DNA of 64,000 bases from assembly GCA_001599935.1 (NCBI GenBank), contig BCIJ01000003.1, positions 766,424 through 830,423 on the forward strand, written 5' to 3'. Position numbers and translations under genes: made by a program. The DNA comes from Holtermannia corniformis (Eukaryota; Basidiomycota; Tremellomycetes; Holtermanniales). Positions 24,514 to 34,562 of this stretch are shown piece by piece (position 1 is the first letter of the stretch; the number at the start of each line of letters is the position of its first letter). The notes beneath the pieces were generated by a model. That model made no database searches and was not told the origin of the DNA. It saw nothing but the letters and a program-made list of their open reading frames with translations.

Positions 24514-25867
24514 TCACAGCACATCCTTGAGGTTAGTCTGTGCTGAACCTCTCGCCAACGGTTTGGGCTGCGTCGGCGATGGTTTCCACCCAATCTGTTC
24601 AAATCAACTCCGATACCACTCACAGCACCAAGCGCCGACTCACCAGGTAGATGACCTGAAACGTGGCAGGTACAGTCCCGTCTTTGTTCCCGTACATTTC
24701 TGCATGCCCGTCAGCAAGCTCACAGTACCGAGTTGACAGAGCTCACCTCGATAGATTGCATCGGCCGCGATCAGCACATCGCGGCTCACCATGCCCCTCC
24801 GACCGACGATCGCGTTCGTCTCGCCCATATCTTGCAGATCTTCCATCAGTTCCCAGATGGACGGATACGAGATTGCGACGTCTTCAATGTCGACTGTTAG
24901 CAGGGTGAATCCGGCCCGTTGGAGGAGGGACGATGTATCGCGCGGGTCTGTCTTGGGTGTCAGTCTGACCTGGCAGGTAGATGGTAGCGACTGACCGACC
25001 ATTGGCGAGATCCGGTTCGCGATCCCGCCTTTGCGCTCCTGTTCAGCCAGTTGGAGTGATGTCCGAAGCTCAAACAGTGTTTCGCCACCGAGCACGGCGC
25101 CTAGGAACGGCGCATCCGGTTTCAGTGCGCGGCGGATCTGCGTCAGTACGCCTATGATGGTCATCAGCTCATCAGCACCGCCTACAGAGAGCGCTACGGA
25201 CCCGGAAAGTCGTTGACCCAGTTCAACCCGGCGGAAGAGACGACGCAGTCTAGGCTATCGTCTTGGATCTGGGGGTGTGCGAGCAACTCTTCGGGATCGT
25301 GATGTAACCGTAGTGGCTTGACTGCAAGCGTGTGAGCGCCAGATCACAAGCTCATAGAAACACTCGATGGCGAACCTGGGAACTCTGAATCCGGATCCCG
25401 CCATAAAGTTGCCTCTAATCGAGCTTCAGCTCTGTCATAAGTTTGCTGTATCACAGCACTGACCGCTGAGCTCCATCATGGTGATTTGCTTTGTACTCTG
25501 CAATTCACCCAGAAACTTGCTCAACTGTCCCGCATGCGACGCGATATCCACAATATTCCCCGGCGGGTTCTTGATATCCTACACGCATACCCGCTCATCA
25601 GCCTCCTGTCCGCCCATGACCGAGTGAGCAACTCACCTCGAAGCGCTCGATCAACCGATCAGCAATCTCTTTACGTAGGTAGTCCACAGTCCTTGACTTC
25701 TTGCCGCCATTCCGTCGTGCAGCCCGATCGCGCTGTTGGGCTTTCGTGTGCGGGTCAAAGACTTGGAACGGGGCTGTTGGAGGTGGCGTGTGGTTGGACA
25801 GTGTTGCGAGGGGCCGTGAGGATATTTTGGAGGCTCGTGTGAGCGAGGAGGGTAGCCTGGGCAGCAT
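24514..25867 (-). CDS. NDUFAF5-like mitochondrial complex I assembly methyltransferase/hydroxylase
   Basis: NDUFAF5 hydroxylates an arginine of complex I subunit NDUFS7 in the mitochondrial matrix. The N-terminus (MLPRLPSSLTRASKISSRPL) fits a targeting presequence. Then come DPHTKAQQRDRAARR, TVDYLRKEIADRLIERFEDI, NIVDIASHAGQLSKFL (SAM motif I), SLDCVVSSAGLNWVNDFPG and the signature GGETLFELRTSLQLAEQER. SYPSIWELMEDLQDMGETNA and an YREMYGNKDGTVPATFQVIY tail complete the match. The stop is at 24514-24516. One intron acceptor near 25400 was chosen to keep the frame. Presence of this gene implies a conventional respiratory complex I. Confidence 0.88.
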
Positions 25868-26173
25868 CTTGGACTGTATGGAGCGCTGTGATTGCGCACT
25901 GTATCGCTGGTACTGTTTGAGCTTGCGCTCGATCGACGTGAGAGACCTTTCACGTGAAGATAGCTCGCGCGACTATTCTGGTCCCGGCGCACCTAATGGA
26001 TTCACTGAACGACTAGTAGGCTCGCTGTCCGCCCGCCACGCGTCACGGTTGCCATTGTCTTTGGCCGCAGCGAGCTTGTAGCGGCACCCAGCAGCAGCCT
26101 CGCTCGACAAAGAGCAGCACAGCGAACCGACTGGCGTGGAGAGCCTCGAGACACGAGTTCGCAATCGTCAAGC
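25868..26173. promoter_or_regulatory. Divergent promoter region, NDUFAF5-like / Chs5
   Basis: 306 bases between divergent starts. No convincing gene, TATA box or repeat was seen. The shared-promoter role is inferred from geometry. Confidence 0.4.
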
Positions 26174-28467
26174 ATGAGCGTGGTCAGTGCGCATTCCGCT
26201 GCAGCCAGCAAGCTGCGCAACAAGATGGAAAAGTGTATGTTGGTCTGCACAGGGCATACGCCTAGGAGCTCCGCTGATGCATATTTATAGTCACATTCAC
26301 CGTGGGCAAGCTCGGTGAGTGGTATAAACCGTCACCGGTTGATATCTAATCCAGCACAGACGCCGGCATGGCCATCCTGCTCGGTCCCAACGCCCACTTG
26401 ATCGAGTTCCCATCGCTTCTCCTCCCTCCCGGCCTCTCAACAGGCTCAATCGTTACAATCACCGTCTCACGAGACCACCAAGCCGAGCAGCGCTCGCACA
26501 ATGCGTTTGCCGCACTGCAAGCGTCCATCCTGTCGCAGTTCGGCACGGCGTCGCCCAAACCGCCCATCTTGAAGATTCGCAACACGACACAGACGAGCGT
26601 CACGCTCGAGTGGGACCGGCTGGAGCTCGCAATGGCGACCGTGCGAGGGTTGGAAGTGTATCGCAACGGTGTGCGCTTTGCCAGTGTTTGGAAGGGCAAA
26701 GGACGGCCTGGGTACGGTGTTGATGTGCGCGATCGCGAGTGGAAAGGCAGCAGCTTGCAAAGTGGGGAGGAGTACACGTTCCAGCTTGTATTGTGCGTCG
26801 ACTGCGGACAACGGACCTGCAGGCTGATGACTTGCACAGGAAGACAACGGCTGGGACCTACTCGTCCAACCTGGTCAGGGTCAGGACACACACTATGAAG
26901 TCGGTTCTCTGCGCTACTTGTTGACTGCCAGCTGACATTGACAGCGACACGTCTGGCATCCTCGTCTGCTTTGGCACCGTTCAGCCTTCGACGTTGCTCG
27001 ACGACGCCAAAGCTGCACTCCGCAGCATGGGCGCACGGTGGACCACGTCGGTCCAGATCGACACGACCCACTTCGTCTGCACGACCCCACAACCGCTGAT
27101 TGAAGGTGGCGCGGGCCGTGGCGGGCTAGGTAGTGGATCCACCAAAGAATACGAGCGTGCAATCGCGCTCAGTCTGCCGATCGTGCAGCCAAGCTGGGTG
27201 TTTGCATGTGCTGGCGAGAAGAAGTGCGTGCATCCGTGATACGGTAGTGAGACACCCTGACACAGACAAGGTTGATGCCGATTTCAAACTACACCCTGTC
27301 AACCACCTCGTCCCCCACCTCGTCCCAGCCGCCGCCGTTCCGCCGCGCACCCTCTCCTTCACCTCTCAAGCGCTCCTCTCTACCATTCGCGTCCTCGACT
27401 CCATCGTCTCCTATCCATCCGAACCCGGTAGAGGATATCCGGCGCTCGCCTAGTCCCGAGACGATCGCACGCATGAGCATGCATGTTGGCAGTTCGACGG
27501 GCGAACCGAACAGGCGCGAGTCAATCACGGTCCCGACCGAACAGATCCCGCAAAGGCCAAAGAGTCCACGGGCAGAGGCGGATGGTAGGCTTGACCGGTA
27601 AGTGCTCGGAACAGCGGCTACCAAATCATGGCGGCTGACGCTCCGAACAGCGGGTTCAAGTTTCCCGTCTCGACTCCGCCAAACCAGTCACCGACCCAGG
27701 CGACGGCCCCGACGGCTCCTGCGCCAGCGCCATCGCAGACTGCTGAGGAACATGCGGATCCGGCGGCAGATTCGGCAAAGGCCGCTGCTGATATGGTCAA
27801 GGATGAGACCGCTGCAGCTGAAAAGGAAACTGTGATTTTGCCAGGCGCTGTTGTTCCAGAGCCAGAGGTACCCGAAGTCGCCGAGCCAACAGCCCAGGCG
27901 GTCGAGCCGGCACAGGTGGAAACGCCCGAGTCAACACCGATCGAGAGCGCAGCAGGATTGCAAGAGGCGGAGGAACCATCAGCCGCTACAGAAATCGCAG
28001 CGCAAATCGAGGAACTAACACTCGTGGATGGCGAGGTGCCCGCGGTGCAGAAAGATGAACCACAGGTCGTGGTCGTCGCAGAGGCAGAGGTTCAAGCGTC
28101 GCCGGTGACGGCTAGCACTGCGACCCCGGACGTGCAAGAGCCGGTGTCTCAGGGGGACACGGAAGGGTCTGGTGCCACGGCAGTCGAGACGAACTCAGCA
28201 GTCGAGATCGAGGACGCAGCCGAAGTGGTCACACCGGCAGCGGCCGAGCCAAAGGATGTCGCTACGGCCGACGCGGCCGCTGACGCAGCAGACCCTGGCA
28301 GTGGGACAGCCACGCCCTCGTCTGTTGCTGGTCTAACTGACGAGACCAAGTTGTCAAAGAGCGCCAAGAAGAAGGCGAAGAAGGCAAAGAAGACGCAGGC
28401 TGAAGCCGAGGGGCGAGCGGCGACACCGGATGAGGACGGCGCGCTGGATGAGGTCGACCTGAGCTAG
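26174..28467 (+). CDS. CHS5: Exomer core component Chs5
   Basis: Chs5 scaffolds the exomer coat that exports chitin synthase Chs3 and other cargo from the trans-Golgi. The N-terminal dimerisation segment reads FTFTVGKLDAGMAILLGP and HLIEFPSLLLPPG. A fibronectin type III domain follows (ILKIRNTTQTSVTLEWDRLEL, EEYTFQLVL, TYSSNLVRVRTHTM), then a BRCT domain (SGILVCFGTVQPS, GARWTTSVQIDTTHFVCTTP, LPIVQPSWVFAC) ending KLMPISNYTL. The long tail is Pro/Ser-rich, then Glu/Ala-rich, finishing with KSAKKKAKKAKK, typical of Chs5. Six introns were inferred; the stop is at 28465-28467. Confidence 0.94.
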
Positions 28468-28872
28468 TTTGCGAGGTGTCCCGGCATGCAAACCACCTTG
28501 TAGATTTCCGATGTACCAACACTTTGGGCGGGGTACTGCTCACGCGCAATGTCGATTATCTCCGCGTGGATCAGGATGGACGCCAGATCATTCTGACGGT
28601 CGCTCGGGATGCTCGGAAGGGATGATTTGTGCCGACGTGATTGCCGTTGGCCATGTGCTTTCAGGCACAGGCCGGATTCACGGACAACTGCCGCCCCGTC
28701 TTCGCTCGGATGTTCACGGCCGGCCGATCAGTCGATTAGGCTGCAGCTTGCCTCGTCCGTCTCGATGCGGAGCGTGACTTCGGCCGTGATGCTCGAGTCA
28801 GCGACAACCACTATATAAAGCCAACGCGGCGACTACGCGTGTAGACGAACCCGACCTACTTGCACCGACCTG
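28468..28872. other. Intergenic, MFS transporter promoter
   Basis: 405 bases on the same-strand side of two + genes. Besides the TATA-like word at 28812-28819 no feature is supported. Confidence 0.4.
28812..28819 (+). promoter_or_regulatory. TATA box of the MFS transporter gene
   Basis: TATATAAA lies 54-61 bases upstream of the first ATG of the transporter frame (28873). This spacing would give a short 5' leader of about 25-30 bases if transcription starts some 30 bases downstream. It is the best-placed TATA match in the window. Confidence 0.5.
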
Positions 28873-30964
28873 GTGGCACGCGCTCGAAGAAAACTTGCCA
28901 ACACCGCTACATTTCCGGCCTCGACCCTGACTTCTATGCCTTCGCGTTCATCTTCGCCTGCTCCATCCTCTGTCCTCAGCTATCCCAGCGCATCGACCGA
29001 CTCGGTCCATACACTAGTCGACGACGCGCATCCAGACAAGCTCGCCTTGTCGCGCCAACCCACGAAGATGGACACTCATTCACCCATCGCGGGGCCTTCG
29101 CGCCACGTCTCGCCAGAATACACGCACGAAACCCAGAACGAGCTTGGGCTCGCACCGCAGCGATCTCACCTTGTTGAGACACTGCACCGAGTGTTGTCGC
29201 CCGAGCCAAAGACGTTTGTCGATGATGGCTTTGACAACTATCCGCCACCGACATCGGCGGTCCCGCATCCTCATCGGATTCGAACGCGGTCGAGGTCGAG
29301 GTCCATGCTGCAGGGTGTGAGAGAGGAGGAGGAAGATCGCGAGGCGCGCCAAAGAGAGCGAGATCTCGTAAAGCAGATGGACGTACCGGACGTTGGACCG
29401 GCTCCGGATGGAGGCTTGGAGGCGTGGTTGTGCGTCGCCGGTGCTTGGTTGATTTTGTTTACCCAAGTGAGTAGCACGGTAGCATGGAGTTTCCTGAAAA
29501 TCAGCTGACTTGACTTAGTTTGGAATGGGTTAGTAGACCAAGCCCGCACAGGGTTATCAGCTCATCTTGCCAGTCACCTCCTTCGGTCAATTCGAAACTT
29601 ACTATCTGAGCAATCAGCTCTCAACATTTCCTAAACAGACTGTATCTTGGATCGGTTCAGCGCAGACATTTTTTACCTTTGTCGGATCATTGCCTGCCGG
29701 ACGATATTTCGATGCCCACGGCGCTCGCCACCTCATGATTCTCGGCACCTCACTCTCAATCATTTCACTCATCTGCATTGCTTGTGAGTGGACGCGACGT
29801 CGTAACGAAGGACGACTTACTGTGTGCAGTTTGCAAGGAATACTACCAGTTTCTTCTGGCTCACATCCTATTTGGTATTTCCGGAACCATCTTGTATTCG
29901 CCTGCGACTGCCGTTGCTGGTCATTGGTTCTTGAAGCGCCGATCAACTGCCGTGGGTATCATTGTGTGCGGCAGCGGTCTCGGCGGTGTCATCTACCCCA
30001 TCATGCTCGGTCGCATGTTTGCACAGCTCCGTGAGTGCCTATGTGAAATTGGTAATCGCTCCTGACGACTTCACAGGCTTCCGCGATACTGTCTTAATCG
30101 TCGCTGGCATGAACGCCGTCTTGGTCGCGCCGACATGGCTCGTAGTCAAGGCCCGTTTGCCGCCTCGACACCCCATGGGCTGGGGTGCTCTCTTCTCGAC
30201 CTTAAAGGAGGTTCGGTTCATGTGCTTTGTGCAGGGCGTATGCTTGGTCTGGATGAAGTAAGCTGGTGTTGATTTGCCTGGGACGACGCTGACATTGGGC
30301 CAGCTTCTTCACTCCTTAGTCAGTACATGACTTCGCCTGTCGTAGTGGACACTAACCTGCTGGTAGCTTCTTTGCAAACTCGTTCTCAGTCGCCAACGGC
30401 GTGTCTGCTACGCTTGCCAACTACTCTGTTGGCCTCGTCAATGCCGGATCGTTCATCGGCCGCGGTATGTCGGGGTTCCTCGCCGACAAGCTCGGTGTAT
30501 GGAACATGTTCATCACTGGGGGTATCGGCTCTGGTATCACACTCTTCGCTCTCTGGACATCGCCCAACATCGATCCCGTTGGCACGGTCTTTGGATTGGT
30601 CCTGTTCGGTATCTTCAGCGGCGTGTTCATCACGCTCGTCGCCGCGACTTGCGCCAGCATCAGTCCAGTCCGGGAGTTCGGTGGGCGACTAGGCTTGACG
30701 TGGAGCTTGAGTGCATTTCCGGTGCTGTGTGGACCGCAGGTGTCGGCCGGTACGTTGGTCTGCATCGGTGTTACAGTGGACTGACGCGAGACAGTCCTCA
30801 TCAACGCTCAGGGCGGCGTGTTCACCAATGCGGCCATCTTTTGCGGTTTCACCTTTTTCGCGGGCACGGCCCTGACCTGCGCACCGCGCACCGTGAGGTT
30901 ACTGAGAGAAACGTTTTCAAAGGAAGAGTCTGACGAGGAGAAGACGCAAAGCGAAAAGGTCTAG
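28873..30964 (+). CDS. MFS transporter, monocarboxylate (MCT)-like
   Basis: Major facilitator related to fungal Mch/Esbp6 proteins; substrate unknown. A long cytosolic N-terminus (about 180 residues, Ser/Pro-rich with an RSRSRSM patch and an acidic EEEEDREARQRERDL stretch) precedes the family signature PDGGLEAWLCVAGAW at TM1. Then come QTVSWIGSAQTFFTFVGSLP, the loop motif GRYFDAHGARHLM, ATAVAGHWFLKRRSTAVGI and ASISPVREFGGRLGLTW. About twelve hydrophobic segments are recognisable. Introns were seen near 29467-29519, 29530-29570, 29785-29830, 30030-30076 and later; the stop is at 30962-30964. A downstream ATG at 29068 is an alternative start. Confidence 0.85.
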
Positions 30965-31252
30965 ATTGCAATGCGACGTTGTATCCGTATATGTGCGTTT
31001 CAGACTGGCGCTCGGTGTTTCACCTGGCGAAACGACATTTTTTGGGTTCACCATCAACCGTGCACGACACACTTGGTGCGTCCGGGGCAACCTTCACAGA
31101 TGTGCGATGTCAAAGAGTGGGTTGTGGGATCTCAGCGAGCTCACCGGGTGCTGCGCACCATTGCTTCTGACCTATAATCTTCACACCCACTGACAAGCCG
31201 CTGGACGGCTCTTGCTTTTCTCATACCCATCCCATTACTACCCTGTCGCTTT

Positions 31253-33886
31253 GATGACGTCCCACGAAAAGGAGTCGTTCTTCCGTCGTGAGCTGGTGAG
31301 CAGTACGAATTCTCAGCAAAGTCGTACTCATCTTGCTGCAGACCGGTCGCCGCTTGCTATGGAATGTGTTGTGGTATGGCGGGCACATAGGAGTCTGTAA
31401 GTCGTATCATACGGTCGTACTTGACTTCCGCTGACGAAGCACAGTCGCCTACGGCTGGTACTCGCAGGCATCCAACAAAAAGCTGGCAGCACTCAATGGT
31501 CTCAAGTTTTCCGTCTGGACGTCGCGCGGAGCTGGTCTCGTGCTGGCGTTTGACGGTGGCTTGATCTTGGTCCCCAGTTAGTGTCAGTGACAGTTGGAGG
31601 CCGCGCTGATGACATCAGTGCTTCGCAACATCATTCGGATGGTACGCCCAAAGCTGCAAGGCTTCTTTCCTGCGGACGAGAACATATGGGTAAGGGCGAC
31701 GCTGAGGCGACTGCAGACAGCTGAGGGCGTACAGTTTCACCGTCAAGTCGCCTACTCGATGTTGTTTTTCACCATGGTTCACACCACGGCACATTAGTGA
31801 GTGAAGTCAGAGAATGACGCCTTTGCTTACTGGGCTTACAAGCGTCAATTTCATCAATGTATGGTTGTTCCTTGTGTGAAAGTGCGGTGTTGATGCACAT
31901 AGGTCGAACGCACGCAAGTCCGAAAGGAGACAGCTTGGCAGATCCACTATACACAAGCGGGAGGTGTCACGGGACATGTGTGAGTAGGCCTCTGCGACTG
32001 CCAAAGTGAATAACGAGCGCGACAGTATGCTGCTCATCATGTTGCTAATGTACACGGTACGCCAAAGACCACTTTGTCGAGCACAGCGATAATCTGATCA
32101 CTTGCTAGACCGCACATGCGTCCATCCGGAAGCAATGTTTCGAGGCGTTCTGGTACACTCACCACTTGGTTTGTCCTCGATTGCATGAAAACAAATAGCC
32201 ACTGACAGTGATGGTCAGGCATTCTTCTTTATGATCGGTCTTTACACGCATGCGACGGGCTGTTTCGTACGAGACTCGGTTGAACCGGACTATATTCCTA
32301 CGTTTCCGTTCTACTCGACAGAGCACTGTCTTGGCTACCTCTCCTGGCGATACACCATCTGGCCCGGTATTCTTGTATGTTCAACATTGACACCGCGCAC
32401 TTACTTGACGCCTCAGTACTTTGGCGAGCGCATGTGGCGCGAGATCCGAGCTCGCCGTAAGACCGACATTCAGAAGATTATCCTGCACCCATCAGGCGTA
32501 ATGGAGGTCCGCTTCGAGAAGCCTAGCTTCAAATACAAGGCGGGCCAGTGGCTATTCTTCAACTGCCCTGAAGTTTCCAAGTTCCAGTGGCATCCGGTAT
32601 GTTGGACCACGTAAGGGAGCGCGCTTAACTGGGTGCAGTTCACTATTTCGTCGGCGCCGGAGGATCCGTTCGTATCGGTACACATCCGTCAAGTGGGCGA
32701 CTTCACTCACGCACTCGGCGAGCGCTTGGGCGCGACGCCTGAAACGGCCAGGGCTCTGACAAAAGCTGCGCAAGCGGGTGAACGCAAATCGGAGCTGTAC
32801 GAAGATGATGACTTGCGCCGTGGCAAGTTTGTCGTCATCGACCCGCAGGCGGTCGGTAGGGCAGTGCCCAAGCTCCGCATTGACGGGTGCGTGCGCAAGT
32901 GGGGCACATCAGTAGGGCTGATGGCGCGCACAGACCATTCGGAGCCCCCGCCGAGGACGTCTTCAAGAGCGAAGTGGCGGTCCTGATTGGTGCTGGTATC
33001 GGTGTCACGGTCAGTATCGTCTCAATGGCGCGAGTCTTCATAACGCCGGGCAGCCTTTCGCCTCGATCCTCAAGCACATCTGGTATGCCCCCAGCCCGTA
33101 TCACGGTACTCCGCTCTGACCGCTACAAGGTACGCGCAGCGTGCAGGCAAGCTTGGTGCGCTGCGGCGTGTCGAGTTCATCTGGACGTGCAGAGACACCG
33201 GTCAGTCCCCGCATGGTCGAATGGTGTACAGTGTAACATTGTACAGGCTCTTTCGGCTGGTTCCAGACTTTGCTTGAGGAGCTTGAGCAATCGCAGACTG
33301 ATCGTGGGTCGTTGCAGCTGCGCGGCAGAGCGGATTCTGACGACGCTTGTTCCTAGCCAACTTTTTGAAGATCTCGGTCAGATCGCGAACGGCGGACGTC
33401 GTAAACTTGACTAACATCTCTACTACTAGGTCTTCCTGACGCAGAAGATGGACTCGGACACGATCCAGAACATTACGTTGAATGAGTAAGCACGTTGATC
33501 GAGGTGCATGACGATGTGATTGACTGTATACGCAGTGTGGGTCAGGAATACGAGTCCGTTCGGTGCCTGCGTGATGACCAAGCTGACTGCGTAGTCCCTT
33601 GACGCTCTTGCGGTCGCGTACCAACTTTGGACGGCCTGAATTTCGTCAGATCTTTGCGGGTATAGTCAAGGGCATCGAAGGCGGCTCTTACCTACCCGGA
33701 CGTGAAGCGACGCTCAAAAGCCGCATGGGCGTCTACTTTTGCGGGGTACGTCCCGGGTGGAGTGCGAGCGACCGAGCGCGCGCTTATCCTCCATAGCCGA
33801 ACGGCCTGGCAAAGACAATCAAGCGCGATGCCATAGCGTGCGCGACGCGCACCGTCGACGTCCGCTTCGCCAAGGAGCACTTCTAG
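31253..33886 (+). CDS. NOX1: NADPH oxidase, NoxA/Nox1 type
   Basis: Membrane flavocytochrome that makes superoxide from NADPH and oxygen; in fungi it controls differentiation and hyphal fusion. The first exons encode MTSHEKESFFRREL and a TM region with NGLKFSVWTSRGAGL. Heme-binding histidines lie in FHRQVAYSMLFFTMVHTTAH and in MLLMYTTAHASIRKQC...YTHHLAFF. ERTQVRKETAWQIHYTQAGG is nearly invariant in fungal Nox. FAD site: HPFTISSAPE; NADPH site: GAGIGVTPFASIL and VYFCG; the C-terminus is FAKEHF at the stop. There is no EF-hand extension, so it is not NoxC. About 14 introns; the ones near 33294-33428 were set by the motif order QTDP-NFLKI-VFLTQK. Intact as read. Confidence 0.93.
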
Positions 33887-34144
33887 GCCGCCCGACAGGG
33901 TTGAAGCTCATGTGACGGGCGTCGATCTGCGATCGACGTTTGTCATCGCCTCGTGAAGAAGCTATGCTGTGCTACTGTCTTGCATGCAGCTTGTGACCTG
34001 CCACCTCGTCACCACTGTTGACTGTATGAACATCTCTGACACCAGGATCCGCAGAAGAAAGCAAGCCTGGCTTGCTTTCCTACACTTGCGGGAGCTAAAT
34101 AAAGAACGGGGAAATCCTCCACATGCGGTCGGGCGCCGGAACTA

Positions 34145-34160
34145 CAGTGCAGCCTCTATA
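34145..34160 (+). repeat. Left terminal inverted repeat
   Basis: CAGTGCAGCCTCTATA, preceded by TA at 34143-34144. It matches the reverse complement of the right end over 16 of 16 bases and then diverges. Confidence 0.92.
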
Positions 34161-34562
34161 AATGGAACCTCCCTATTTGAGAGGCCTCTCTATTTGGACA
34201 CCTCGAGGGCGGTTTCGAGCATTTCCCTATGATTATGGCATGGAAATGGAATATGTCTCTCTAGATGAGAACAAAACCACGCGGTCATAATGTCCATTTG
34301 CGGGATTTTGGATTTGGGGATGCCGAAAGGCCTGATTCGGATTCTGTGCGCACGTCAGCAGCCAGAAAACACGCTCTGCTGGTCCCTGGCACTGGGTGGC
34401 GCGCTGTACAAGGCGCGAGAGCTGCAGCAACGGTAACTGAGAGGCGTACCGGGACCAAATCTAGATCAGACACATTTGATACGGTCGCGCGACGCGCGAC
34501 GCGACGGCTGCGGCTTGAAGACCAACTGAGCGACGCTGCACTGCAGTACTCTCGTACATCCA
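34161..34562 (+). other. Transposon 5' noncoding region with subterminal repeats
   Basis: This stretch holds CCTCCCTATTTGAGAG (34168-34183) and GCCTCTCTATTTGGACAC (34184-34201), both resembling the terminal repeat. A near-identical copy of the second (GCCTCTCTAATTGGATAC) sits at 37060-37077 in the same orientation. The remainder is presumably promoter and 5' leader; a 163-codon frame here is not protein-like. Confidence 0.55.

Noticed and set aside
25390..25470. Apparent 28-base intron in the NDUFAF5-like gene
   Set aside because: Using GTCAGT as donor and a later GAAG acceptor gives a 40-base intron in frame.
33550..33600. Apparent 32-base intron in the Nox gene
   Set aside because: An earlier GTCCGT donor gives a 43-base intron and restores the conserved EYDPLTLLRSRTNFG text.
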